From contig JAJFPB010000009.1 in the NCBI GenBank assembly GCA_020881915.1, positions 930,001 to 994,000 on the forward strand: DNA of 64,000 nucleotides. The letters run 5' to 3'. Below, piece by piece: positions 1-11,166 of this stretch. The notes under the pieces were generated by a model that was not told the origin of the DNA, ran no database searches, and was given only the letters and a program-made list of their open reading frames with translations. Origin of the DNA: Paramyrothecium sp. XJ0827 (taxonomy: Eukaryota; Ascomycota; Sordariomycetes; Hypocreales; Stachybotryaceae). A program made the translations under genes and the position numbers. Each line of letters starts with the position of its first letter. Position 1 is the stretch's first letter.

Positions 1-347
1 CCCACGGTAAAAGTGTCATTGAGCAATGTCGGGACGAAGGTCGGGACCTCTGTCACGTTGGCCGAGGTGTATGTTCCATTGATCACATGGTAGGCAAGCA
101 GGGCTTGAACCGTATCGCTGGAAATATTTCCCAGAGTACCGTTGATACGGTCAAAGGCAGAGTTGACGGGGGCGAGAATCGTGACATTGGAAGCAGATGC
201 CAGCGATTGGGCGAACTCAGGCACCAGGGCGAGGATCTGGGCAAGCCGGCTGAGATCGCTCTGCGAGGAGATCAAATCCGCCAGGCCATTTTGAGCGTGC
301 GAGACGCCAATGAAGGCGAGGCCAAGAAGTTGGAGGGAACGGAGCAT
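1..347 (-). CDS. Fasciclin (FAS1)-domain secreted protein, 5' part
   Basis: The reading frame starts at 347 and runs off the left edge of the window, giving about 115 residues. It opens with a signal peptide (a hydrophobic stretch LLGLAFIGVSHA) followed directly by a FAS1-like region: LADLISSQSDLSRLAQIL, then VTILAPVNSAFDRI (the FAS1 H1 motif) and LLAYHVINGTY (the YH motif). Several N-glycosylation sequons (NVT, NGT, NIS) fit an extracellular or wall-attached protein. FAS1 domains act in cell adhesion and surface attachment. The 3' end, any second FAS1 repeat and any GPI signal are outside the window. No intron is seen in this part. The family call is firm; the biological role is not known. 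Confidence 0.85.
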   Translation of the reverse strand, partial: MLRSLQLLGLAFIGVSHAQNGLADLISSQSDLSRLAQILALVPEFAQSLASASNVTILAPVNSAFDRINGTLGNISSDTVQALLAYHVINGTYTSANVTEVPTFVPTLLNDTFTV

Positions 348-2712
348 TGTCCTAGGGGAGGGAGGTTGTGGTTTTGAGGGTTGTGAATGCTTGAATTGGA
401 GAAGTAGCTCTGACGAAACATCTACAAGTGTCCCTGTGAGATGGGGGTCTTCGTCTTCACATATAAGCTTCAATCCGGCACATCCATCTTGACGAAAGAG
501 CTCGGGAAGACGACAGCGCCCAGTGCCATGGGTCTAGCTCGATGATTCATGATTTCCCCAAATCCTGTTCACTGTTGGGGCTGTGCATATGCCAGCCAGC
601 CATTTGTCTCACGGTCCGTAAGGTTCGGACATGCTCACCTAAGGCTTTGTCAATGGCTCAAGCCCATCCTTAGGCCGCTCGATAGTCGATTTCCTGATCT
701 AGCGCAACATGCCGAGGCGGATCGACCAGGGAGGTGCAGGGTTACTGGCCATCTCGGGGTTCCGAGAAGTGCGACGATGCGGCAAGGGAAGCAAGGGTTG
801 GCGGTAGATGTATGTGGACTTGGCGATGGTGGTATATGCCGTAGGGCCGCCGCGATCTTGGGTCCAGCGCAAAGTTCCCCGGTTGTAGTTGCAGTGGCTT
901 GCCATGCCCGTCGCTGACTGGTCGATGGAAAGCGGGGAGTACGCGTCCGCCCAATGTTACCATCAGCCGAGCCACAAGCGTCGATTGGTTGCTCCCGATG
1001 CCAAGAAATCGGTCTGTGCTAGATCGGCGACTTGGTCCACGTTCTGCGGGTTGAGATTCTAGAATGGCGAGCTCTGTTGCGTAAGATTGCACCATGATAT
1101 TCGTAATCCTTTACAGAGACCAATTGCACATTCTTTGGAATGTTTTGTTGCGGGCGATCATACAGGATTGCGCAATTTCTTGTTTTTCAACACCCTGCCA
1201 TTCGCGTCGAAATTAACGTCTCCCAGGGGAAAAACAAGGGAAGAAACCGCTTGGCGCTCGACTTATGGTTCGACGAGCACAAGTATCCCAAACTAGCTTG
1301 GGATTTAGGTTGCACGAGGTACAGACGAGGCCAAGCCAAAATAGCACGAACTGCAACGTGAAGTCTCCAATATCTCCTCCTGCTGATGGGTTAAAGTATA
1401 ACAGTGAACTTTATCGTAGTCCCTGGTGCTTTTCCCTTTCTCTATTCATGAATTGTACTATCCGTTACCCGAGACACACTCCACAACGCACGGTTTCCTA
1501 CACGAAGGCTGCTCTGCAGACCTGCTTTTCATGCGGGGGGACAAATACAGGTTTAAGCCTAACAAAGATCGGCTAGCCCAAGCCGGAGGAAGACAAAAAG
1601 CCCCCGCTAACACCAGTGAGTTTGAACCGCACCAGCTTGCCTGCGGCATGACGTGATTGGCAATACTCATGCTCTGTCGTCCAATGAACCGAAATAACTA
1701 TGATCGATACAGACTAACGCGACGGGCCACGCCAACCGCCTTATGCACTATGCCTACATTATTTAAATTGTACAACGTCGGAAACTTCGCCAAGGGAGAG
1801 CGGGTCCTGCTGGCTATTGGTTGCCGTGTAAGATCGACCCAAACCGCCACTTGAGGAAATGATGCATCTGATATCCGTGTCGATGGCTGCTAAAATTTTG
1901 GAAGCCATGCCACAACTGATATCCCCTATGCATTCCAAAATACAACTTCTTGTATCATATTCGTTACTATCCTGTTCATTAGGATTCCATCACATTTCGA
2001 TACTGAACGCACCCATTGTCTTCTCAATCCTTCTTCCAAAATCCCTTCAGGTAGCAGCATTGGCCCTTTTCTGCCGAGCGCACGTGTAGCGTCCAATCTC
2101 TTGGAAATGCTAATTGTATGACTTTTCAGTACATAACGCGGACTGTGATGGAGGATTGATTGTAAGATACCACGCTTTTCCAACAAAATATTTGGCTGAA
2201 TACACTTTGGTTACTGTCCCAGAAACGAACGTATGACAAGCGATGAGCTGTAATTGTTTTGAGGACACGTAACTGGACGCGTTGTCAGGCACGGCAAGCA
2301 GCTAGCTGCATCGTCTCATGGAGATGGCACTTCATTTCGGTTCCAACTTATTCTCTTTATGAATCTAACTCTTGTTCTAACTACGGCAAGCCATTGTTGT
2401 AGCTATCCAAGAACTAGTTCATATGGGACTCCCTATTTTGTACACTGAGTCGGTTCATGTAGTCTCCAGCGAGCACGCGATCTCATACGTGGATATTGTA
2501 ATGAAAAGGGTGCGAACATGCGAAAGCTTGATGGTGATTTCTGCAGCTCCGTAGCAAAGGTCTTGTCCTATGTAGGTTACAAAAAGTGACTCCGCAACAC
2601 TGCGACGCTAATCCGTAACTAATAAAAGAAGGGCATAGAAAGTAGCACGCTACGCATGTAGACAACTTGATTCACGTCTTATTAGTTTACTTGGCCGAAT
2701 AGCTGATCATGG
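348..2712. other. Intergenic, no gene seen
   Basis: About 2.4 kb between the fasciclin start and the 3' end of the Zn2Cys6 gene. Open frames here are short, lack family motifs and are not joined by plausible splice sites. The left few hundred bases should hold the fasciclin promoter. One CGGGTCC heptamer occurs at 1801-1807, but a heptamer is expected several times by chance in 64 kb. Confidence 0.5.
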
Positions 2713-4435
2713 CTATTGAATCGTTGGATGCGGAAGTTGGGAACTCGAGGCAACGCTCAATATAGGATCCCAGTGAAATCTAAAGCAATCCTCACGGTGT
2801 GGCGTTTGCAACCACAGAATCATCTTCAGATGGCTCAGGACTTCTGCCCAACTGCCTGTGCCAAGTTGCAAGGCTATCGATTTTGCTCTCTCTGCCCACC
2901 AATCATAGTGCAGACTTTCCGCAGCGGCGACTAGTCCAACAGCAACAAGCCAGATGTTGAGGGAATTTGGCTCGTGGTTTATCGAGTCGAGGATGTTGAT
3001 GTTGGCCATTTGGCGTGAGATGATTGTATCAAGGATAAATGCGTGAGAGTAATATGTCGGACCTTGCGTGACAAACATGAAAAGTAGAATAGCATCGCGG
3101 ACGCATTCTGTTGTCAAGGACTGCTTACTAATGCTCTCAGTCTCTTTCGAGGGCAACAGGCGATGCACAATAAAACATGTAAGGTCGTGGAGTAGTGTTG
3201 GTTGTAGAGGCGAAAGTTGGGCTCGCTGGAAGATGCGACGGAGTCGAATCAAAACATTCAACACTTCCTCGTCGATGTCATCTCCAACAAGAGCAATAAC
3301 GTTTTCATCGACCAGAGGATGATCCCCCTGCCATTCTGCAATGGGAGGAATGCCATCTCCTATCCCGGTGTCGTCCTGCGTCCGAAATCGAGGGTAACCT
3401 GAAACAAGCATTGAGACCCTGTCGTTAATGGTTCATCAGTACGTGTTTCAATCGACAAGGCAAGATGTCGCAACCTACCAACATATCATTCTTGCAGTCA
3501 GGGGACTAGTTTGCCGGACTGCATTAATTCCACCTCTCATGTCAACCAATTTCCTTACTCCGTCGATGTGCATTTGACTAGTAAGGGCATTACCCTTGCC
3601 AAACTTCATGGGGCATAATGTCAGTCAGGGACATGAAAATAGTGAGGGTGATGTTCTGTTCTCACTTCGATGGCCGCCAGCGTGATGATCGAATTCATGG
3701 TCCCGTCCTGCACAGCGAGACCAGTGTTCTCAATCTTGCGCCTTAACAAGGCCACAGAGTCCGCCATCAGGATCTCGGAGGCTTGGAAACCTTTCTGGGC
3801 TAGCCGCTCCTCGTCTAGACATGCCGTCTGCAAGGAGACATGAAAAAGAGCGGGATCACCAAGGGCAAATGGCCACCACGAAACTAGAAACGGGTTCGAT
3901 GCTTCACTTAGATCGAGGGGATAATACTCGAACGCGATTTTGTGGAGGACTGGCCAACGTGTAAGTCGCCTTGCCACAGCTTTTGTGTCTTGGATGCGGT
4001 CCTGGAAACCTACATACATCGGTGGATCAACCGCTGAACCTGTACGCGTGGCAGCCTCGTTTTCGGAAACGAGTCGAACGGATCTAGGCCGCCGACATTG
4101 TAGGCGCGCAATGGCGAGTAGTCACATAGACCATCTCCATGGCTGATGACTCCTGTCCCACGAGCAGGGGGCTGGGCAGTTAAGGGCTCGTTCGCATAAA
4201 TACATTGTAGCTTGCGCTTAACGCAGCGAGAGCAGCGCGGTGTCTGGAGATCGCAGCTGTGCTTGGACTTTGCGCAAGTGGCACAGGACCGGCGAAGCGT
4301 CTGGCGCATGTTGAGAGAAGAAGAACGTGACAAGTTGGAACGTGTTCCCGAATGCGATTCGAGACGAGGTGGATGTGGATGTGGATGTGGATGTGGCTCG
4401 CGTAACCGGACATCCGATATTGTGAGTGGTGCCAT
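2713..4435 (-). CDS. Zn2Cys6 transcription factor with fungal-specific C-terminal domain
   Basis: Predicted 521-residue nuclear regulator in four exons: 4018-4435, 3633-3949, 3479-3603 and 2713-3418. The binuclear zinc cluster lies at about residues 51-78 with spacing C-x2-C-x6-C-x6-C-x2-C-x6-C, beginning CATCAKSKHSC. The rest matches the DUF3468 / Fungal_trans_2 class, including a conserved stretch near GVRKLVDMRGG and the later SMLVSGYPRFRT. I start at the ATG at 4435; a downstream in-frame ATG at 4309, just before the zinc cluster, is also possible. A His-Pro run in the N-terminus is encoded by a hexanucleotide repeat. The donor of the second intron (GTCCCT) is non-consensus. The gene is transcribed away from the CYP61-like P450 and may control it. 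It is 13 kb from the polyketide cluster, so a role there is only a possibility. Confidence 0.85.
4371..4394. repeat. Coding hexanucleotide repeat (GGATGT)4
   Basis: Four exact head-to-tail GGATGT units lie inside the first exon of the Zn2Cys6 gene. On the coding strand they give a His-Pro run ahead of the zinc cluster. Repeat-number change would lengthen or shorten this linker in steps of two residues without a frameshift. Confidence 0.9.
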
Positions 4436-5000
4436 CCCAAACAGGACTAGACTCCGCTGATGCCCAGACAGTGTCTTGGCGCAACGTTCTGCACCATCTT
4501 CGGAGTCTAGTCCTTTTTCGGCAATTTGGACTTTTTGCGGCACACCATGATGCAAATCCATTCATTGATCCTTCGACCACAAGAGCAGGAAGACGGGGTG
4601 GAAAAAGGGGGACTGGAGGTGAACAAACAAGAACTCCAGCTTCACAAGGTAAGTTCTCAGGAGTGAAAAAGGCTAGTTCGGGGTGTTTGGCTTTGTAAAG
4701 CCCGTGGATGCCAAAGTCGTTGTCCTTCTGACGTGTGATAAACCGGAAGTTGGTGTCCACTTCACTATGTCTAAACGTGTGTCTAAACGTCCTGGGATTC
4801 CTATTTACCATTCTCTCAGAACGATGGGCCCATCCCTCGCTAGTTCAGCCCGCTTGGTGGATACACCAGCCTGGCGAGGGCAGTGATGAGACAAGGGTCC
4901 AAGAACCTAGCCTCTCTTCTTTATAAGGACCACCTCGAGTCCACATCAAGTGCTTGAGATTTGTCAATTCTTGCATCTCTGCACCAGTCCCACGTTCAAC
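4436..5000. promoter_or_regulatory. Divergent promoter, Zn2Cys6 gene / CYP61-like P450
   Basis: A 565-bp interval separates the two start codons on opposite strands. A TTATAA-type element at about 4920 lies some 80 bp upstream of the P450 ATG. The shared interval suggests co-regulation, which is inferred from the layout only. Confidence 0.5.
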
Positions 5001-6795
5001 ATGGCCGAGACTTTGGTTGCGAACGCCTCCAGGGCGGGCCCAGGTCAATCTCAAGTATGGCAACTCGACCCTGCTCAGCTTTCAAATACCATTCCAGGTC
5101 TTCTCGCGTCTTTGTCCATCTGGCATTACATCGTGACTATCTTTGTCGGAGTTTTAGTATACGATCAAGGTAGAGGTTATCCCGACTGCTACAACCAAGC
5201 CAATGCTGATTAGAAGTCAGCCATGTACATCATCCGGAAAGGATCTATTGCAGGACCCACGTTCAAAATTCCATTGATCGGACCTTTCATTCAAGCACTT
5301 CACCCAAAGTTTGAAGGTTACCTTGCACAATGGTCAAGTGGACCTCTCAGCTGCGTTTCGGTTTTCCACAAGTAGGTCCTCGTCCCATTGTTCCGACGTT
5401 TGAGAGCGGAAATGGGAATTAACCCAGTGCGTGCCTTGCAGGTTCATAGTCCTCGCCTCCGACAGAGATCTTGCGCACAAAGTTTTCAAATCACCATCAT
5501 TCGCCGAGCCATGCATCGTACCTATTGCAAAAGACATTCTAGGCCACAAGTCCTGGGTCTTCTTGCAGGGTAAAGCACATGCCGAGTACCGAAGGGGTCT
5601 AACTCCCCTATTCACCAACAAAGCTATAGCTACATATCTTCCCATTCAGGAGAAAGTGCTCGGTGATTACTTTGACAAGTTCTCTGCGTTGACCGAAGCA
5701 AACCAAGGCCGACCCATGGCTTTCATGACAATGTTCCGGGAGATCAACTGTGCACTTTCTTGTCGCACCTTCTTTGGCGATTACATATCACAAAACGCTG
5801 TCAAGAAGATTGCCGACGACTTTTATCTCGCCACTGCTGCCCTTGAGCTCGTCAACGTACCCTTTTCAATGTACATCCCATTCACCAAAACATGGCTTGG
5901 GAAGCGAACGGCCGACGCTGTGCACGCGGAGTTTGCTAGGTGCGCTGCTACGTGCAAAGAAAACATGGCTACGGGTGCGACACCCACATGCATCGTAGAC
6001 CATTGGGTGCTTCATATGATAGAGTCCAATCGGTACCGCGAAAGAATTGCTGCTGGTGAAGAGAATGTTGAAAGGCCTAGCAATCTCATTCGCGAGTTCA
6101 CCAATGAAGAAATAGGAGAGACACTATTTACCTTCCTCTTCGCATCCCAAGATGCGTCGAGTAGTGCAACAACGTGGATATTTCAGATCCTAGCTCAGCG
6201 TCCAGACGTTTTGGAGCGCATGCGGGAGGAGAATCTAAATGCTCGCGGCGGTGACCGACACAAGCCATTCGATCTCCCAATGCTGGAGTCACTCACTTAC
6301 ACTAACGCAGTGATCAAAGAACTCCTTCGCCATAGGCCACCAGTCATCTTTGTTCCGTATCTTGCAACCAAGAATTTTCCTATTACCCCCGATTACACCA
6401 TTCCGAAGGGATCGATGGTTATCCCGTCCTGCTATCCCGCTCTCCACGATCCGGTCGCCTACCCAAACCCCGACGTCTTCGATCCTGATCGATGGATCAC
6501 GGGTGATGCTGAAACAAAGACCAAGAATTGGCTTGTTTTCGGCGCCGGCCCCCACGATTGCCTTGCTCGGAGATACGTCCCTCTCTCTATGGCGGGGATG
6601 ATTGGCAAAGCTGCCTTGGAGCTTGAATGGGAGCACCATCCAACAGAACTCTCCGAGGAGATCCGGGTCTTTGCCACACTATTCCCGATGGTACGTGAAT
6701 CTCCATACAGCTCTTTCGGTTGTTGATTATCTCTGTGACTCGTGCTAAACATGGTGCAGGATGAATGTCAATTGACGTTCAAGAGGAGACTCTGA
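5001..6795 (+). CDS. CYP61 (ERG5)-family cytochrome P450, sterol C-22 desaturase-like
   Basis: Predicted 534 residues, the usual ERG5 length, in four exons: 5001-5169, 5221-5371, 5442-6690 and 6760-6795. An N-terminal membrane segment (about residues 30-52) precedes the ERG5 signatures RKGSIAGP, SCVSVFHKF, GKAHAEYRRG and the I-helix block FTFLFASQDASSSATTW. The ExxR motif is ELLR, the PERF-type motif is FDPDRW and the haem loop is FGAGPHDCLAR with Cys480 as ligand. CYP61 enzymes introduce the C22 double bond of ergosterol in the ER. The haem loop normally reads GPHxCLGQ; here Gly-Gln is replaced by Ala-Arg, and the flanking divergence suggests a paralogue rather than the housekeeping copy. 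The start codon is the first ATG in frame with the membrane segment. Confidence 0.88.
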
Positions 6796-6910
6796 CGCAG
6801 TATGGCCATTCGATGATCTGCGAGGCACAAATGAACTCGCATGCTGATTAATTAATACTCTTCAAAGTGCTGGAGAAGAAGACGCGGTCGATGTTAAGAC
6901 TATGGGGTAT

Positions 6911-8298
6911 CTATACGCTATTCATTTTCGCCAATACAATTCGACTAGAATTCATATTTCCCTGCATTCGCATGGCTTGTTGTCTGTGAAATCTATACAG
7001 CTCCACCTCACTGCCATATGGATCATCCTCCCAGGTAGAGGAGACGTATCTTGTTTGAGAAGAGAAGTTGCTGTATCCCCACCTAATCCCTGGTTCCAGG
7101 CCAGGGTGCCCAACTCGCCTACTTCTGGTCTCAGAGTCTGTTGTGTAGATACCAGGTGCTCTATGTGCATTCCTTCTTCTAATAGCATTCGAGGGGAACC
7201 TTGTCATTCTTCTAAAAAGCGGTCGGAGCGCCGTCAAAGCCACCACGATGATAGACGTACAAAAATCAGCGCTCATCCAAATATCTGTAACGTGATTAAT
7301 TTTTGCCGTTTCTGTCTGGTGCTGACTACTCACACATTGATAGACTATTTGAACGATTGTTTATGGTAATGAAGCGGCCGATAGTAACTCCTACTGTGAA
7401 GGAGCCCATGGCGAATATCAGACCCAGATAGAACTTCTCCTTTTTACTGCAAAGCTTGAGATCTGCAAGGAGTGGGAATGGAAACAGTATGTCTAGGTGA
7501 GTTCAGCTTTGAAAGATAACAATCTCAGGGGAACAATCGTAACATACTGAGAATCTCGGTGCTGAAACTAAGATACCAATTCGCTCGCATCAGCTTCGAG
7601 GAATCCCATACAAAGCAGTCGTTTGTGTCAGGCCGCCTAAGTAGTTTTCAAGTATTTTAGAAGTCATTCCGATGAAACGGGTGAATCACTGACCAGTTTA
7701 CTGATGGGTCTGGTCCGCACCAAAATGTATTTGCGAATAAGGTGAAGAGACTGGCGCCAATGGTGATGCCAGTCAACACGTATAATATTTTCCGCAATGT
7801 AGGTTTGGTTATCGGAACAATGATATAGTAGGATGCATTAATGCTGAACTTTGGAAGGTAGATGCCCAAATCGAACAAGTACCTCGCAGCGAATCTGGTC
7901 TGGACTTGGTGCGTAAGAGATCTAGTTGACGACGATGCTTATCATCTATATCAGGGTGTTTGTGGATGTGCTTACCTTCATTAATGTCTCGTTCGATTTC
8001 CAATTGCTCTGCAGTCCATCATGGACGAATGTAAGGGTATCACAAATCACAAGCCCTTGGAACGATGTCAAGGCTGCTAACAACCACCCATCTGTCCAGC
8101 GCATTCCATGTCTTTTGATCACAGTTCGGACATACACTCGGGCTGCGACAGCAAGGTAGGCGAATGTCATCAAAGACCACTCAAAACCCTGACAAGACGT
8201 TGTCAATCAGCAAATCCATGGCGCTTTTCAAACAACGGTCGCAAAGGGTAAAGAAACAGCTACACAGAACGTACCACGATCACACCAGGTGCCACCAT
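6911..8298 (-). CDS. PTH11-like / fungal rhodopsin-domain integral membrane protein
   Basis: Predicted 354 residues in six exons: 8275-8298, 7976-8188, 7694-7899, 7548-7636, 7334-7492 and 6911-7284. The first exon is only 24 nt. Family landmarks are AARVYVRTVIKRHGMRWTD after the first helix, YLFDLGIYLPKFSINASYY, the CGPD and NDCF cysteine region, ILNILFPFPLLADLKL and the closing helix CTSIIVVALTALRPL. These match the PTH11-like / SAT4 rhodopsin-domain family, seven-helix plasma-membrane proteins, some of which act as receptors in fungi. The C-terminal tail is polar and cytosolic. It converges on the P450 gene with only 115 bp between stop codons. The ligand and function are unknown. Confidence 0.8.
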
Positions 8299-11166
8299 TT
8301 TCAGCCAATTGGCGGAAATTTGTGACTTGGGAATCTTTGAGGCTCGATGACTCGGTGTATCTCTGTTTGTTCTGGATGAATTGGTGAGCTGGACTGATAC
8401 ACATATATCGGGCGATATAATCAAAGCTGGCATCGGATGCAGGCAGATCATGTGGATCATCAAGAGACGAGTGTTGACATGATGTATGATATCGGCAATC
8501 TTGTTGAAGGCGGTTGGGCAATTCTAGGTCTACGACAACTGTAGACTGAGAGCGAAACATTCGTAATATACACAGACGTACATATCAGAGGCTTTTACAG
8601 ACAAGTGTCAATTCTCCCGTATATTCTTTAAGCATAAATTGGTGATTGCGCCCTATCGAGTGTAGCTTAGACCGATTATTGTCCCCTATGTTTTCATCTT
8701 GTGCTTTCCAGATCCCATTTCCCCGGATCGCCGGGCTGGCGTCGTGTGGTGCTTCTTTCACCAATAGATGGCTAGTATCTCAATTTTTAAACAACGAGTC
8801 GCTCGTTGCTAACCCGAATAACGAGGTCTCTTGCCTCCGACATCAGGGCAAGCTTTGCCACATATTCCGTAACCTTCCAAATGATATGCGGCTTACGCCA
8901 CTTTCATCTGAAACATACTTATTCATCCATCTGAGCCCAGCCCAACTGAGCTCAAGGAGTAGCGTAACTTAATTGGAAGGCTGGCCAGAAGGCAGGAGAA
9001 GACGGAGGGGAGTTAAGTTTGGTGCCTCCTTTTTCCACGAATCTTTCATTGGCTCTCGTTCACACTATCCACGTCTAGTGACCTTTTCCCAATTGGTCCC
9101 AACATCTTCTCAATTGCAATCCGTGTAGTTACCTCACCATTCCAAACTCGGTGGCATCATGTTGTGGCGGGGTGTGAACTAGCATAAATTCTGCAATATC
9201 TCCGGGGCCGCTCGTTTACCTGCTTGCTCTAGATTACGCTCGGACTGGGCATCCGGCAATGCTCAACGGCGGTTTTACCGAAGTCAAGCACGTAGGAACA
9301 TTTCGGTTTTGCAAATGCGGCCCTATTAACATCCGCCTGAGATTGTGGTATGCAATACGCCTCGTGTTCGCTTAACCTCAAAGCTCTGCTCACACATTTC
9401 GTAGAGGCTATTGTTCTCATTACCTCCGAACCTGATGGTACTGTCAGACAATGAAAAAGTGCAAGAGTACATCATACTAGAAATGATGATCAGCGTGACT
9501 TCTGTGGATCGTACAGGAGCACAGTCCCTTTCGTAGGCTCTTGGCCTTCAAGCAAGAGGCAAATGACCTCACGCTCGACTGAGTGTCCTCTTCGGATCTC
9601 CATAACTTGTTACATGCCCATCAGATCACTGGGCTAGATTTTTGATTGCTTGAACATCCAATGCCAGGTATAGCTGACAGAAAGGTGGGCGCAACAGGTG
9701 GATGAGACGGTCACGCAAGTTCTTTTCACTGAGATAGCCTTAAGACGATGGCTAAATAGACAGTGTATTGATCATCCGAAGTAACGATGCATGAGCACGT
9801 GGGATTTCGGATCACCAGAGCTGGTCGGAACCAAGGTCAGATCTGAAGATGGTCAAAATGTTTTTATCGTCAATCCCCTCCGCTTCATAATGTGATATTT
9901 GTGGTCATCATGGCATCCAAGGCAGTAATGAGCACGGTTTCCAAAGTAATTCGATCTTAAACAATTGGAACTCCTCCAGCATTAGTTCAAAAGTCTTTAA
10001 GGTCTTGTTGTGGGGTCAAACGATCGATCGATCGATCGAATGGCTGATTCCCCTGGTCGCTCTGAGCGGAGTTGGATGGGACTATTAGCGGCTTTAAACA
10101 GCAACAGGGCGTTCTCCTTATCCCAGAAGGAACTCAGCACCTGTATTCGATGACTACAGCATCCCTAACCCGAGATCGGCGGTTTCGTTCCCTACTTGAT
10201 GTATACACCAAATTGCACTACTACAGTACAGTCCCCAGTAGAAGTATCCCGACTGAACATGCGGAAAGTACGAAACAATTCTCATACAACAGCACTTAGA
10301 TTCCATAAGTCCACAGAGGCATCTCATGCCGCACCGACTAAGACTTAACGCGCACGATGTGCAGTGGGCTGAATGACGTCTTTCAGATGATTATCCGCCT
10401 AACGTGAGAAGTGAAGAAGTTGAAGCATTTCACTGCTCAGCAACTGAACATGTCCCTATTGCAAGCTTCATCATCGCATGTCCGAACGTGGCACGTTGTT
10501 TTGCTCCGAATACTTTGTGAGTACAGCGTAATTTTAACGGGGTTGAATTTTGCCTACGGCAAGAAGCTAGCGTACGACAAGATTCCTTTAAGAAAAGAAG
10601 ACATGGGTTCGTTAGCTTGAAAGTTCATTACCGCATGATAAACGGAGTTTCTGAAGAGGTTTGGCCTTTTCCGTATGGTCCGGCTGTGGACGAAGTTGGC
10701 TAAATGGTTGAGCACAGCGCTCCGTCCGGAATTTGACCCCCCTGGGAGATCTGATCCAAGCCAAGCTCATCCGGAACTTTGTTTGCGCATCGTGGCATAC
10801 GGAGAAATCCTGGGTTCGTGGACTCTTTGGTACGGGGAAGGGGGCAGCGGTTCTTGTACTTGGAGTTGTGGAGAACTCTCATGCAGCTCCTCCATGCGTC
10901 TGATCAGCCAAAGCCGCGCCAATCCAAATTGCTTCCGTACGCTGGATAAAAGGATATAAGCATTTGTTGCACACTAGAACTGACAAAAGCAATCGACGGG
11001 TCTCGGAATCACAATTTTTAATTCCTGTTATGGCCTTGATGTAGTGTGTCAAGGAAGAATCAATTCACATATAAAGCTGGCTCCATTCACATCCGGAGGG
11101 AAATCTGACAACATAGGCCCACTCCTTTCCCATCCACATAGAAGCTGCACAGCTTGTAGTTTCATC
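8299..11166. other. Intergenic, no gene seen
   Basis: About 2.9 kb, fairly AT-rich, between two divergently oriented genes. Open frames are short and carry no recognisable motif. It should contain the promoters of the PTH11-like gene (left) and of the GH43 gene (right). The only structured element seen is the CGAT tetranucleotide run at 10021-10039. Confidence 0.5.
10021..10039. repeat. (CGAT)n microsatellite
   Basis: Four and three-quarter exact copies of the self-complementary tetramer CGAT in non-coding DNA. The tract is palindromic along its whole length. Confidence 0.9.

Noticed and set aside
1801..1807. CGGGTCC copy in the left intergenic region, with similar heptamers elsewhere
   Set aside because: A 7-mer is expected several times by chance in 64 kb; only the 9-10 base form is treated as the cluster motif.
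2713..4435. Zn2Cys6 gene as the certain cluster activator
   Set aside because: It lies 13 kb from the PKS with five unrelated-looking genes between; kept only as a candidate.
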